From assembly GCF_002892835.1 (NCBI RefSeq), contig NZ_PJMB01000001.1, positions 434,001-498,000 on the forward strand: DNA of 64,000 nucleotides, in the 5' to 3' direction. The DNA comes from Arthrobacter sp. AFG7.2. GTDB taxonomy: Bacteria; Actinomycetota; Actinomycetes; Actinomycetales; Micrococcaceae. Made by a program: the position numbers and the translations under genes. How positions within the stretch are numbered: the first letter of the stretch is position 1; every line of letters begins with the position of its first letter. The notes beneath the pieces are model-generated. The model saw only the letters and a list, made by a program, of their open reading frames with translations, searched no databases and was not told the DNA's origin. Below are positions 31,963-41,216 of this stretch, in pieces.

Positions 31963-32030
31963 GCGGCCTATTCTACGGTGGCGTCCTTGGCGTTCCGTGC
32001 CGCAGCGCGCCCGGCACCCCGGATACGGCA

Positions 32031-32059
32031 GAAGCCCCGGGCGCTGTACCCGGGGCTTC
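32031..32059 (-). terminator. glmS intrinsic terminator-like hairpin
   Basis: Perfect 11-bp stem GAAGCCCCGGG (32031-32041) and CCCGGGGCTTC (32049-32059) with a 7-base loop, 31 bp beyond the glmS stop. A short TTC run follows on the minus strand. Confidence 0.8.
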
Positions 32060-32090
32060 CGTCATCGATGCTGGATGTGGCTGTCCGCAG

Positions 32091-33977
32091 TTACTCGACC
32101 GTGACGCTCTTGGCGAGGTTGCGGGGCTGGTCCACGTCATAACCCTTGGCCTGGGCCAGTTCCGCGGCGAAGATCTGCAGCGGGACGGTGGTCAGCAGCG
32201 GCATGAGCAGCGTCGGGGTTTCGGGGACGTAGAAGACGTGCTCGGCGTAGGCCTTCACGGCTTCGTCACCTTCCTCGGCAATGACCAGGGTGCGGGCGCC
32301 GCGGGCGCGGACTTCCTGGATGTTGGAGACCACCTTGGAATGCAGTGAATCGCGGCCGCGCGGGGACGGGACCACCACGAACACCGGCTGGCCTTCATCG
32401 ATCAACGCGATCGGGCCGTGCTTGAGCTCACCGGCGGCGAAGCCCTCAGCGTGGATGTAGGCGATTTCCTTGAGCTTCAGCGCACCTTCAAGGGCTACCG
32501 GGTAGCCGACGTGGCGGCCCAGGAACAGCACCGACTTCTCCTCGGCCATGGACCGGGCGAGTTCGCGGAGCGGGCCGGCGTTGTCCAGGATTTTCTGGAT
32601 CTTCGAGGGGATCTTGTTCAGGTCCGCGAGGACGTCCTTGATCTGGCCGGTGAAGATGTTGCCGCGCAACTGTGCCAGGTACAGGCCCAGCAGGTACGCC
32701 GCGGTGATCTGGGCCAGGAACGCCTTGGTGGACGCGACAGCGATCTCCGGGCCGGCGTGCGTGTAGAGCACGGCGTCGGACTCGCGCGGGATGGTGGACC
32801 CGTTGGTGTTGCAGATGGAGATGGTCTTCGCACCCTGTTCCCGGGCGTAGCGGACGGCCATCAGCGTGTCCATGGTCTCCCCGGACTGGCTGATGGACAC
32901 CACCAGGGTGTTCTCGTCCAGGATCGGGTCCCGGTAGCGGAACTCGTGCGCGAGCTCCACTTCGGTGGGGATTCGGCACCAGTTCTCGATCGCGTACTTC
33001 GCCACCATCCCGGCGTACGCGGCGGTGCCGCAGGCCAGCACGATGATCTTGTTGACCTGCTTCAGGAGCTCCGGGTCGATCCGGAGCTCGTCCAGGGTCA
33101 GCTTGCCGTTGACGTCGGACCGGCCCATCAGGGTCTGCGCCACGGCGTCGGGCTGGTCATGGATTTCCTTTTCCATGAACGAGCTGAAGCCGCCCTTTTC
33201 GGCCGAGGCGGGGTCCCAGTCCACGTGGTATTCCTTGCCCGCGGCAGGGTTGCCGAAGAAATCGGTGATCTCCACGGTGTCCGCGGTGATGGTGACGATC
33301 TGGTCCTGGCCCAGCTCCACGGCCCGGCGGGTGTAGTCGATGAACCCGGACACGTCCGAACCCAGGAAGTTCTCGCCCTCGCCCAGGCCTACCACCAGGG
33401 GTGAGTTGCGGCGGGCGGCCACGACGACGTCGGGCTGGTCCGCGTGCACGGCCAGCAGCGTGAAGGCCCCCTCCAGGCGCTGGCAGGCCAGTTCCATGGC
33501 ACGGGTCAGGCGGCCCTCGGAGGTGTCTCCGGCGAGCTTGTTCCGGAAGATGTCCGCCAGCAGCGCCGCGGCCACCTCAGTGTCCGTTTCGGACAGGAAC
33601 TCCACGCCCTTGTCCAGCAGCTCGAGCTTGAGCTCGGCGAAGTTTTCAATGATGCCGTTGTGGATCACGGCGAGCTTGCCGCCATCGGCCAGATGCGGGT
33701 GCGCATTGCGGTCCGTCGGCCCGCCATGCGTTGCCCAGCGCGTGTGGCCGATCCCCGTTACCGTCTCCGGCAACGGCCTGGCCTCCAGCTCAGCGATCAG
33801 GTTGCTCAGCTTCCCGGACTTCTTCCGCGACTCGATGGCGCCCTGGTACACCACAGCAACACCCGCGGAGTCATACCCCCGGTACTCCAGGCGGCGCAGT
33901 CCCTCAAGGACAACATCCAAAGCACTGTGACTTCCGCCGTTATCAGACCGGCCAACATATCCCACGATTCCACACAT
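32091..33977 (-). CDS. glmS: glutamine-fructose-6-phosphate aminotransferase (isomerizing)
   Basis: First step of UDP-GlcNAc synthesis: fructose 6-phosphate plus glutamine to glucosamine 6-phosphate. The 628 residues start CGIVGYVGR, with the N-terminal nucleophile Cys exposed after Met removal, and have GHTRWATHG, two SIS domains (LACGTAAYAG, SISQSGETMDTL, SICNTNGSTIPR) and the C-terminal end DQPRNLAKSVTVE. No glmS ribozyme is visible upstream. It is divergent from coaA; glmM is nearby at 36469. Confidence 0.97.
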   Translation of the reverse strand: MCGIVGYVGRSDNGGSHSALDVVLEGLRRLEYRGYDSAGVAVVYQGAIESRKKSGKLSNLIAELEARPLPETVTGIGHTRWATHGGPTDRNAHPHLADGGKLAVIHNGIIENFAELKLELLDKGVEFLSETDTEVAAALLADIFRNKLAGDTSEGRLTRAMELACQRLEGAFTLLAVHADQPDVVVAARRNSPLVVGLGEGENFLGSDVSGFIDYTRRAVELGQDQIVTITADTVEITDFFGNPAAGKEYHVDWDPASAEKGGFSSFMEKEIHDQPDAVAQTLMGRSDVNGKLTLDELRIDPELLKQVNKIIVLACGTAAYAGMVAKYAIENWCRIPTEVELAHEFRYRDPILDENTLVVSISQSGETMDTLMAVRYAREQGAKTISICNTNGSTIPRESDAVLYTHAGPEIAVASTKAFLAQITAAYLLGLYLAQLRGNIFTGQIKDVLADLNKIPSKIQKILDNAGPLRELARSMAEEKSVLFLGRHVGYPVALEGALKLKEIAYIHAEGFAAGELKHGPIALIDEGQPVFVVVPSPRGRDSLHSKVVSNIQEVRARGARTLVIAEEGDEAVKAYAEHVFYVPETPTLLMPLLTTVPLQIFAAELAQAKGYDVDQPRNLAKSVTVE

Positions 33978-34114
33978 AGGGTCAAGACTATCGGCAGTGG
34001 TGCCTTAGCTCTAAACCGGCAGCCGTTCCTGCGGTGCAGGATATTGCGGCGGCCGCCGCGCACAAAACTCCGCTCCATTTCGCTATGCGCCGGGCGAGGG
34101 GCAGAATCTCTAAC

Positions 34115-35080
34115 GTGACTTTGCAACGCAACGAGGCGAACGGGGAGGGTGTCTCCCCGTTCGTCGAGCTGGACCGGCAGACCTGGTCCCGGCTCGCCGA
34201 CGAGATGGAACAGCCCCTTAACCAAGAGGACATCATCCGTCTCCGCGGCCTCGGCGATCCCCTGGACATGAAGGAGATCCGCGAGGTCTACCTGCCGCTC
34301 TCCCGGCTCCTGCACCTGTATGTAGAGGCTGCGGGGCAGTTGCACGCTGCCACCACCACGTTCCTGGGGGAACACACTCAGCGCACGCCGTTCGTGATCG
34401 GCGTGGCGGGATCCGTGGCCGTGGGAAAGTCCACCATTGCCCGTGTGCTCCGCGAGATGCTGCGGCGCTGGCCAGGCACCCCCAACGTCGAACTCATCAC
34501 GACGGACGGATTCCTGTATCCGCTGGCCGAGCTCAAGCGGCGCCAGCTGCTGGAGCGCAAGGGTTTTCCGGAGTCCTACGACCGCCGGGCACTGCTCCGC
34601 TTTGTGAGCGAAATCAAGAGCGGCGCCGAAGAGGTGCGCGCCCCCTGGTACTCGCATGTCACCTACGACATCGTCCCCGGCAAGGAAGTGGTGGTCCGCC
34701 GCCCCGACGTCCTGATCGTGGAGGGGCTGAACGTGCTGGCTCCGGCCCGTCCACGGCATGACGGCCGGCAGGGCCTGGCGCTGAGTGATTTCTTCGATTT
34801 CTCCATTTACGTGGATGCCAAGACGTCCTATATCGAGGAGTGGTATGTGGACCGGTTCCGCAAGCTGCGGAGCACTGCGTTCGCCCAGCCTGAGTCCTAC
34901 TTCCACCGCTACGCCACCTTGTCTGACGATGAGGCGGAGACCACGGCGCGGGACATCTGGAAACGCATCAACGAACCCAACCTCGAGGAGAACGTCCTTC
35001 CCACGCGGGGACGGGCGCAGCTGGTGCTGACCAAAGAGGCGGACCATTCGATCCGCCGCATGCTCCTGCGGAAGGTTTAA
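34115..35080 (+). CDS. coaA: type I pantothenate kinase
   Basis: ATP-dependent phosphorylation of pantothenate, first step of CoA synthesis. The 321 residues start at GTG 34115, which gives the normal length; an upstream in-frame start at 34034 would add 27 unlike residues. P-loop [12 protein letters not shown] (Lys105), [29 protein letters not shown] and VIVEGLNVL are typical of prokaryotic CoaA. Divergent from glmS. Confidence 0.96.
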   Translation: MTLQRNEANGEGVSPFVELDRQTWSRLADEMEQPLNQEDIIRLRGLGDPLDMKEIREVYLPLSRLLHLYVEAAGQLHAATTTFLGEHTQRTPFVIGVAGSVAVGKSTIARVLREMLRRWPGTPNVELITTDGFLYPLAELKRRQLLERKGFPESYDRRALLRFVSEIKSGAEEVRAPWYSHVTYDIVPGKEVVVRRPDVLIVEGLNVLAPARPRHDGRQGLALSDFFDFSIYVDAKTSYIEEWYVDRFRKLRSTAFAQPESYFHRYATLSDDEAETTARDIWKRINEPNLEENVLPTRGRAQLVLTKEADHSIRRMLLRKV

Positions 35081-35085
35081 CCCAG

Positions 35086-35970
35086 GTGTGCCACGACTGC
35101 ACGGCCGCCTCACTTAAGTCCCAGGCGACCACCCGCCGCAGCTTCACGCACTTCCTCGCGGCAGGCGCCGGACTTGCTGTCCTGGCGGCCTGCACGCCGG
35201 AGGCACCCGCGCCGGTTCCGCCGTCGTCCGCCCCTGCCTCCGCCGCGTCTCCCCCACCTGTTACCCCCACGCCCACTCCGGAAGGCACGACGGCGGCGCC
35301 CACCACAGAGGCTCCGGCACCTGCGGAGCCGTCGCCAACGCCGTCGCCCTCATCCGCGCTGCCGCGGCAGTTCTCGCTGACCGACCCGGCAAGCCCCTGG
35401 CTCATCGTCAACAAGCACCGGCCGCTGGTTCCGGCGGCCTACATGCCGGCTGACCTGGTGACTCCCGCCGTCGCAATTGCCGCCTCCGATGAGGCGGCGC
35501 TGCTGAACAGCACGACGGCGGCTGCTGCGGAAGCAATGTTCGCAGCAGCAGCGCGGGACGGCGTGGCGATAGTCCTCGCCAGCGGGTACCGCTCCTACAA
35601 CACCCAGGCGGCCACCTACAACGGCTACGTCGCCTCCCGCGGCCAGGCCGACGCCGATACTGCCAGCGCGCGTCCCGGCTACTCGGAGCACCAGACTGGC
35701 TGGGCCTTCGACATCGCGGACGGCAACGGCGTGTGCGGTTTCCAGCCGTGCTTCGCGGACCAGCCCGCAGCCGTGTGGGCCAAGGCGAACGGGCACCGGT
35801 TCGGCTTCGTGGTGCGGTACCCCTGGATGTTCCATCCGATCACGGGCTACTACTACGAGCCGTGGCACCTGCGGTACATCGGAATCGAGGCGGCCACAGA
35901 CATGGTGAACCGTGGCATCAACACTCTGGAGGAATACTTCGGCGTGGAGCCCGCGCCGGGGTATCCATAG
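35086..35970 (+). CDS. VanY-like D-alanyl-D-alanine carboxypeptidase lipoprotein
   Basis: 294 residues from GTG 35086, 5 bp after coaA. The N-terminal TTRRSFTHFLAAGAGLAVLAAC has twin arginines (17-18) and a lipobox Cys36, so Tat export with lipidation is plausible. A Pro/Ala/Thr linker of about 75 residues leads to the VanY domain: SGYRSYNTQAATYNGYV, the zinc motif SEHQTGWAFDIAD (His and Asp) and EPWHLRYIG (catalytic Glu and third ligand His). Trims D-Ala from peptidoglycan stem peptides outside the membrane; inferred from the family. Confidence 0.88.
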   Translation: MCHDCTAASLKSQATTRRSFTHFLAAGAGLAVLAACTPEAPAPVPPSSAPASAASPPPVTPTPTPEGTTAAPTTEAPAPAEPSPTPSPSSALPRQFSLTDPASPWLIVNKHRPLVPAAYMPADLVTPAVAIAASDEAALLNSTTAAAAEAMFAAAARDGVAIVLASGYRSYNTQAATYNGYVASRGQADADTASARPGYSEHQTGWAFDIADGNGVCGFQPCFADQPAAVWAKANGHRFGFVVRYPWMFHPITGYYYEPWHLRYIGIEAATDMVNRGINTLEEYFGVEPAPGYP

Positions 35971-35993
35971 GGCGATGGGCTACGTTGGTTCCT

Positions 35994-36398
35994 ATGCTGA
36001 CTGGATTCAAGAATTTCATTATGAAGGGCAACGTCGTTGACCTTGCCGTCGCCGTCGTAATCGGTACGGCCTTCGGTGCGGTGGTTACTGCGCTGGTGAA
36101 CAAGGTGCTCATGCCGTTCATTGCGGGACTCGTGGGGTCACCCAACTTTGACAGCTTTGCCAAGGTGGACTTCAACGGCAACGCCATCGAGTTCGGGGTC
36201 CTGCTGACCGCAGTCGTCAATTTCCTCCTGATTGCCGCGGCCATTTACTTCGTTGTGGTGATGCCCATGAACCTCATGATTGAGCGCCGCAACCGCAGGC
36301 TCGGAATCGGCCAGGACGTAAAAGAGGAGTCTGCCGAGGACCCCCAGATCGCCCTGCTCACCGAAATCCGCGACGCCCTGACGAGCCGCTCTTCCTGA
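35994..36398 (+). CDS. mscL: large-conductance mechanosensitive channel
   Basis: 134 residues from ATG 35994. Opens as a pentamer to release solutes under hypo-osmotic shock. It starts MLTGFKNFIMKGNVVDLAVAVVIGTAFGAVV (N-terminal amphipathic helix and TM1), has a periplasmic loop with FAKVDFNGNAIEFG, TM2 (FLLIAAAIYFVVVMPMN) and a charged C-terminal bundle with the IALLTEIRDAL motif. 23 bp beyond the VanY-like gene. Confidence 0.96.
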   Translation: MLTGFKNFIMKGNVVDLAVAVVIGTAFGAVVTALVNKVLMPFIAGLVGSPNFDSFAKVDFNGNAIEFGVLLTAVVNFLLIAAAIYFVVVMPMNLMIERRNRRLGIGQDVKEESAEDPQIALLTEIRDALTSRSS

Positions 36399-36418
36399 CC
36401 CACTCTCTGGACGACAGA

Positions 36419-36444
36419 GGCCCGCTTCCTAAGGGAAGCGGGCC
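36419..36444. terminator. mscL/glmM bidirectional terminator
   Basis: Perfect 11-bp stem GGCCCGCTTCC (36419-36429) and GGAAGCGGGCC (36434-36444) with a TAAG loop. On the plus strand it is followed by a T-rich run (TGTTCGTTTTCGTT). It lies between converging mscL and glmM. Confidence 0.88.
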
Positions 36445-36468
36445 ACTGTTCGTTTTCGTTGGAGGCTC

Positions 36469-37830
36469 TTAGTCGTTGACCAGTTCCAGCGCGAGCTCGG
36501 TTCGGACCACCTGGGCGAGGTGTTCAGCGATGGACTGCGCGGTGGCTTCGTCAGCTGCTTCCACCATCACGCGCACTACAGGCTCAGTGCCGGAGGGGCG
36601 CAGCAGGACGCGGCCGGTATCGCCCAGTGCCGCTTCCGCTGCTGCCACGGCCTGGGCGAGGACCTCGCTGGTGGTAACGCGGGTGCGGTCCACTCCCTTG
36701 ACGTTGATGAGGACCTGGGGAAGCTTGGTCATCACGGTGGCCAGCTCCTTGAGCGACTTCCCGGTCAAGGCGATCTGGGCAGCAAGCTGCAATCCGGTCA
36801 GTACGCCGTCACCTGTGGTGGCGTAATCCGCGAAAATCACGTGGCCGGACTGTTCGCCGCCCAGGTTGAAGCCGCCGTCGCGCATCTCTTCGAGGACGTA
36901 ACGGTCCCCCACTGCCGTTTCGCGGATGTTGATGCCAGCCTGGCGGAGCGCAATCTTCAGGCCAAGGTTGCTCATGACGGTTGCTACCAGGACGTCGTCC
37001 TTGAGCTTTCCGGAAGCCTTCAACGCCACGGCGAGGATGGCCATGATCTGGTCGCCGTCCACCTCGTTGCCCTCATTGTCCACGGCGAGGCAGCGGTCGG
37101 CGTCGCCGTCGTGGGCGATACCGAGGTCGGCGCTGTACTTAAGCACCGCTTCCTTGAGCGGGCCAAGGTGGGTGGAGCCGACGCCGTCGTTGATGTTGTG
37201 GCCATCCGGGTCTGCACCAATGAGGATGACATCCGCGCCGGCGTCCTTGAACACCTGCGGTGAGCAGCCACTGGCGGCCCCGTGGGCACAGTCCAGGACC
37301 ACCCTGATGCCTTCAAGGTTGTGCGGCAGCGTGCCCAGGAGATGGACGATGTAGCGGTCCTCGGCGTCCGAGAAGCGCTGAATGCGGCCCACGTCGCTAC
37401 CGATCGGGCGCACCGCTTCCTTGGACATCTGGGCCTCGATGGCGTCCTCGACGTCGTCGGGAAGCTTCTGGCCGCCGCGGGCGAAGAACTTGATGCCGTT
37501 GTCCGGCGCCGGGTTGTGGGAGGCGGAGATCATCACGCCGAAGTCTGCATCCAGATCAGCCACCAGGTAGGCAGCCGCCGGGGTCGGGAGGACGCCGGCG
37601 TCGTAGACGTCGATGCCTGAGCTGGAGAGCCCTGCCTCCACCGCGGCGGCAATAAATTCACCGCTGGCGCGCGGGTCACGGGCCACTACGGCGCGTGGCC
37701 GTGATCCGTTGGAGTTACGGTCATGGCCAAGTACGACGGCGGCCGCCTGGGCCAGCTGCATCGCCAGCTCTGCAGTCAACAGACCGTTCGCCAGGCCCCG
37801 GACACCATCAGTTCCAAATAATCTAGACAC
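36469..37830 (-). CDS. glmM: phosphoglucosamine mutase
   Basis: Interconverts glucosamine 6- and 1-phosphate. The 453 residues from GTG 37828-37830 begin [14 protein letters not shown], with the phosphorylated active-site Ser104 in ISASHNP, metal loop [11 protein letters not shown], sugar loop GEQSGHVIF and the phosphate-binding [15 protein letters not shown]. Complements glmS in the same window. Confidence 0.97.
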   Translation of the reverse strand: MSRLFGTDGVRGLANGLLTAELAMQLAQAAAVVLGHDRNSNGSRPRAVVARDPRASGEFIAAAVEAGLSSSGIDVYDAGVLPTPAAAYLVADLDADFGVMISASHNPAPDNGIKFFARGGQKLPDDVEDAIEAQMSKEAVRPIGSDVGRIQRFSDAEDRYIVHLLGTLPHNLEGIRVVLDCAHGAASGCSPQVFKDAGADVILIGADPDGHNINDGVGSTHLGPLKEAVLKYSADLGIAHDGDADRCLAVDNEGNEVDGDQIMAILAVALKASGKLKDDVLVATVMSNLGLKIALRQAGINIRETAVGDRYVLEEMRDGGFNLGGEQSGHVIFADYATTGDGVLTGLQLAAQIALTGKSLKELATVMTKLPQVLINVKGVDRTRVTTSEVLAQAVAAAEAALGDTGRVLLRPSGTEPVVRVMVEAADEATAQSIAEHLAQVVRTELALELVND

Positions 37831-38013
37831 CGGTCAAGTCTAGAGGATGGGCGGCGCGGCACCTGCGTAGCCGGCCTGTCGTGGCTGCTTCTACTTGGTG
37901 AGTACCTGCGTTCCAGCACGGGCAATTACTGGGACTACTTGGTTCTTTTTGTTGTTACCTGTCTTTCCCCAAAAGCCTCGCCATGGCTATTTCGGCGCCC
38001 CTACGATCCATGC

Positions 38014-39258
38014 ATGACACCTAGCTATGGGGGCTTGGCGCTCGAAATTGTTGTACCGGTCTTTAACGAGGAAGCGGTACTCGAAAGCAGCATCAGAAGG
38101 CTCTCCGAATACTTGACGCACGAAATGCCGTCGACGTGGAAAATTACCATCGCCGATAATGCAAGCACCGACCGGACTCCGGTGATTGCCGCTCGACTCA
38201 GCGAGCACATGCCGAACGTTGAATACCGTCGTCTTGAGGTCAAAGGGCGGGGATACGCCCTGAGGGATGCTTGGGGTGCATCGGAGGCCAAGGTCCTTGC
38301 TTATCTGGATGTGGACTTGTCCACCGACCTCGCCGCACTCCCGCCTTTGGTGGCACCCTTGCTATCCGGACATTCGGACATTTCCATCGGCACTCGGCTT
38401 GGGCAAAATTCAAGGGTGAGCCGGGGGCCGAAAAGGGAGTTTATTTCCCGGTCCTACAATCTTCTGCTTCGCCGGACAATGCAGGTCCGCTTTTCCGATG
38501 CACAGTGCGGTTTCAAGGCAATCCGCGCGGACGTTGCCAAACGTATCCTCCCCCACGTGGAGGATAACGGGTGGTTCTTCGACACGGAGCTCCTGATCAT
38601 TGCCGAGCGGTCCGGGCTGCGGATTCATGAGATCCCCGTCGACTGGGTGGATGATCCGGACAGCCGGGTGGACATCAAGCAGACCGCTCTCGATGACCTG
38701 CGGGGTATGGTCCGGGTGGCCGGGTCTCTCGTAAAGGGAGTGATTCCTGTTCAGGCGATTTATGCCGAGCTCGGCCGCCGTCCAATCGTGCCGTTGGGCC
38801 GGCCCAGCTTCTTTGGCCAAGTTCTTCGCTTTGGAGTGGTAGGAGCTGCCTCAACTCTGGCTTTCGCGTTGCTTTACCTCGTTTTGCAAGGGCCTTTCGG
38901 GGCACAGGAGGCCAATTTCCTGTCTCTGCTTTTGACGGCCGTGGGTAATACAGCTGCCAACCGCAGGTTCACGTTTGGGATAAGTGGCCCTACGAAGCTG
39001 TTCACGCAACAGTTCCAAGGCCTGATCGTATTTCTGCTGGCTTGGGGAATTACGTCCTCTTCATTGGTAATCCTCCATGCTGCGAATCCCGATGCGGCGC
39101 CAAACCTGGAACTCCTGACACTGACCGCAGCCAACGTTCTTGCCACTCTCATGAGGTTTGTCCTTCTGAGGCTTTGGGTGTTCCGGATACGGCATAGCAA
39201 CGGTCGATCAGGACTCTCGGTTTCGGCCACCCTCGCGCCAACTGGACGAGTCCTGTGA
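38014..39258 (+). CDS. GT2 polyprenyl-phosphate sugar synthase fused to a GtrA domain
   Basis: 414 residues from ATG 38014. The N-terminal GT2 domain (~8-240) resembles dolichol-phosphate mannose/glucose synthases: EIVVPVFNEEAVLESSI, IADNASTDRTPV, the LDVDLST metal motif (Asp99, Asp101), DAQCGFKAIR and WFFDTELLIIAER. From about residue 265 a GtrA domain with four helices follows (FFGQVLRFGVVGAAST...TAVGNTAANRRFTF...). Such fusions make a lipid-linked sugar and probably help to move it across the membrane. It overlaps the next gene by 4 bp. Codon use is AT-richer than in the flanking genes. Confidence 0.86.
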   Translation: MTPSYGGLALEIVVPVFNEEAVLESSIRRLSEYLTHEMPSTWKITIADNASTDRTPVIAARLSEHMPNVEYRRLEVKGRGYALRDAWGASEAKVLAYLDVDLSTDLAALPPLVAPLLSGHSDISIGTRLGQNSRVSRGPKREFISRSYNLLLRRTMQVRFSDAQCGFKAIRADVAKRILPHVEDNGWFFDTELLIIAERSGLRIHEIPVDWVDDPDSRVDIKQTALDDLRGMVRVAGSLVKGVIPVQAIYAELGRRPIVPLGRPSFFGQVLRFGVVGAASTLAFALLYLVLQGPFGAQEANFLSLLLTAVGNTAANRRFTFGISGPTKLFTQQFQGLIVFLLAWGITSSSLVILHAANPDAAPNLELLTLTAANVLATLMRFVLLRLWVFRIRHSNGRSGLSVSATLAPTGRVL

Positions 39259-41216
39259 GCGCGGTTCTCGACGGCCCCGCAAAGGACACCGAGCGCCTGG
39301 GTGGGTCAAGACGTAAGGAAGACATCACGCCAACTCATCACCGCTCATCAATGGTGCGGAGGTTTTGGCGCGGTCCAGTACAAGATGAACGATGGGAGCG
39401 GCCCGCACTCTTGGCCTTTCTGGCCGGAACGGCGTTACTGTTCCTGTGGGGACTGGACGCCAACGGATGGGCAAACCCTTACTACTCAGCTGCAGCACAA
39501 GCCGGCTCACAGGATTGGAAAGCCTTCTTTTTCGGGTCCTTTGAGTGGGGCAATCTCATCACGGTGGACAAGACGCCTCTCAGCATTTGGGTGATGTCTC
39601 TATCCGTACGGTTCTTTGGCCTAAGCAGCTGGAGCATACTCGTTCCCCAGGCACTGATGGGGGTCGCTACCAGCTACCTGATCTACAAGATAATTCGACG
39701 CGGTTTTGGTCCCCGAACGGCTCTTTTCGGCGCCGCCGTTTACGCCACGACCCCCGTAGTGGTCCTAATGTCCCGCTTCAACAACCCAGAACCGCTGATG
39801 GGCCTGCTAACCGTGGCCTGCGTCCTTATAACACTCAAAGCCATGGAGTCCGGCCGGCTGCGGACCTTCGCTTTGGCAGGGTTCCTCCTGGGGTTGGCAT
39901 TCATGGCGAAGCAGGTTCAGGCACTGCTTGTGGTTCCCGCTCTGGGCGTGGCTGTCCTGGCTTTCAGCCATGGTCAGTTCTCACGGCGGCTAGTCCAGTT
40001 GATTGTCGCGGCGGGAACTCTAATAGCTACATCCTTGGCCTGGTTGGTCACCGTAGATCTGATTCCGGCCTCTCAGAGACCATACATCGGCGGCTCCGCC
40101 ACCAATAGCGCCATCGAACTCACGATGGACTACAACGGTCTTGCGCGGTTTGTGGAAATTCCGATGACTGCAGAAGGCGGTCGCGCATCGAATGGACAAA
40201 CTGACGCAGTCCCATATGCTGGCGGACTCCCAAGACTCTTCAATGCCAACTTCGCCCAAGAGATCGTCTGGCTGCTCTTCTCAGCAATGGTGTGCGCATT
40301 TGTTATAGCAGTCCTATTCCACTCTCTGGATTTAGCTTCAAAGCAGCGCGCTGTAGCTGCGGTGTCAGTTTTGTGGTTCGGAAGCGTTTTGTCGGTGCTT
40401 TGCTTCATGGGCACCATGATTCACACGTACTACACGTATTCCCTCGCCGCACCTCTAGCATTGGTTGTGGCAGTCGGATTGTCCTGTTTGTGGCAGCTCA
40501 GGTATCGCGTGGCAATGCGTGTCTTCGGTGCTGCACTCCTCGTTGCTTCCACATACATGGTTATTCGAATCATGGAATACAGCGATGAGTGGCCGTTTTG
40601 GGCCAGGGTTTCCCTTGTCCTTACCGGCATAGCGGGGGCCGTGTTATGGCTGGTGCCGGCCCTCTCGGTCAGGATGCCAAGAGTGACCTCAGCAGTTCTC
40701 CTAATCAGCGTCCTCAGCGCCCCCACAGCTGCGAACCTGTTTACAGTTGGGACTGCCCAAACAGGGACGAACCCAATGTCAGGTCCAGTCGCTAATGACC
40801 CACACTCCCTATCTAGGTTGATGTTGGCAATTAGAGAGGGAGACATTCCGTGGGCCCGACAGACAGCGCTAGGAGCTCCACCCTCACCAACCGTTACAGA
40901 GCTGCTGCGCTCTGGTACCTCTGACCAGGACTGGGCCGCAGCGACGTATTCGGCTCAGAATGCTGCTCTGTACCAACTTGACTCTGGCCGCGCCGTCATT
41001 CCTCTGGGAGGCTGGCTTGGAAGCGATCCTGCACCGACGCTGGAGCAGTTCAAGGCCCTAGTATCGGAACGTCGTATTGGATACTTAATCCGCCAACAGG
41101 ATCTACTGGACCGTGGAGGCCTTAGCTTGCATACTGTGGCTATTTCCGACTGGGTGGACCAGCACTTTGTGAAGCAGGTGGTAGACGGTGTCACTCTCTA
41201 CGATCTTCGGGACTAA
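39255..41216 (+). CDS. GT39/ArnT-like membrane glycosyltransferase
   Basis: 653 residues from GTG 39255, coupled to the GT2-GtrA gene. About ten to twelve hydrophobic helices in the first ~480 residues. The first loop holds GWANPYYSAAAQAGSQDWKAFFFGSFEWGNLITVDKTPLSIWVM, the pattern of the YkcB/PMT_2 subgroup, and a Met-Ser-Arg-Phe-Asn-Asn-Pro-Glu-Pro motif follows helix 4. The C-terminal ~170 residues form a soluble extracytoplasmic domain ending YLIRQQDLLDRGG...WVDQHFV. It probably transfers a sugar from a polyprenyl phosphate to a surface target; the acceptor is unknown. Confidence 0.84.
   Translation: MSAVLDGPAKDTERLGGSRRKEDITPTHHRSSMVRRFWRGPVQDERWERPALLAFLAGTALLFLWGLDANGWANPYYSAAAQAGSQDWKAFFFGSFEWGNLITVDKTPLSIWVMSLSVRFFGLSSWSILVPQALMGVATSYLIYKIIRRGFGPRTALFGAAVYATTPVVVLMSRFNNPEPLMGLLTVACVLITLKAMESGRLRTFALAGFLLGLAFMAKQVQALLVVPALGVAVLAFSHGQFSRRLVQLIVAAGTLIATSLAWLVTVDLIPASQRPYIGGSATNSAIELTMDYNGLARFVEIPMTAEGGRASNGQTDAVPYAGGLPRLFNANFAQEIVWLLFSAMVCAFVIAVLFHSLDLASKQRAVAAVSVLWFGSVLSVLCFMGTMIHTYYTYSLAAPLALVVAVGLSCLWQLRYRVAMRVFGAALLVASTYMVIRIMEYSDEWPFWARVSLVLTGIAGAVLWLVPALSVRMPRVTSAVLLISVLSAPTAANLFTVGTAQTGTNPMSGPVANDPHSLSRLMLAIREGDIPWARQTALGAPPSPTVTELLRSGTSDQDWAAATYSAQNAALYQLDSGRAVIPLGGWLGSDPAPTLEQFKALVSERRIGYLIRQQDLLDRGGLSLHTVAISDWVDQHFVKQVVDGVTLYDLRD

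Noticed and set aside
33978..34114. glmS ribozyme upstream of glmS
   Set aside because: The region is only 137 bp and shared with coaA, and I see no ribozyme core; such ribozymes are mainly known from Firmicutes.
33806..35113. 435-codon minus-strand frame across the glmS-coaA divergent region
   Set aside because: Antisense to coaA, which has a clear P-loop and the full family pattern.
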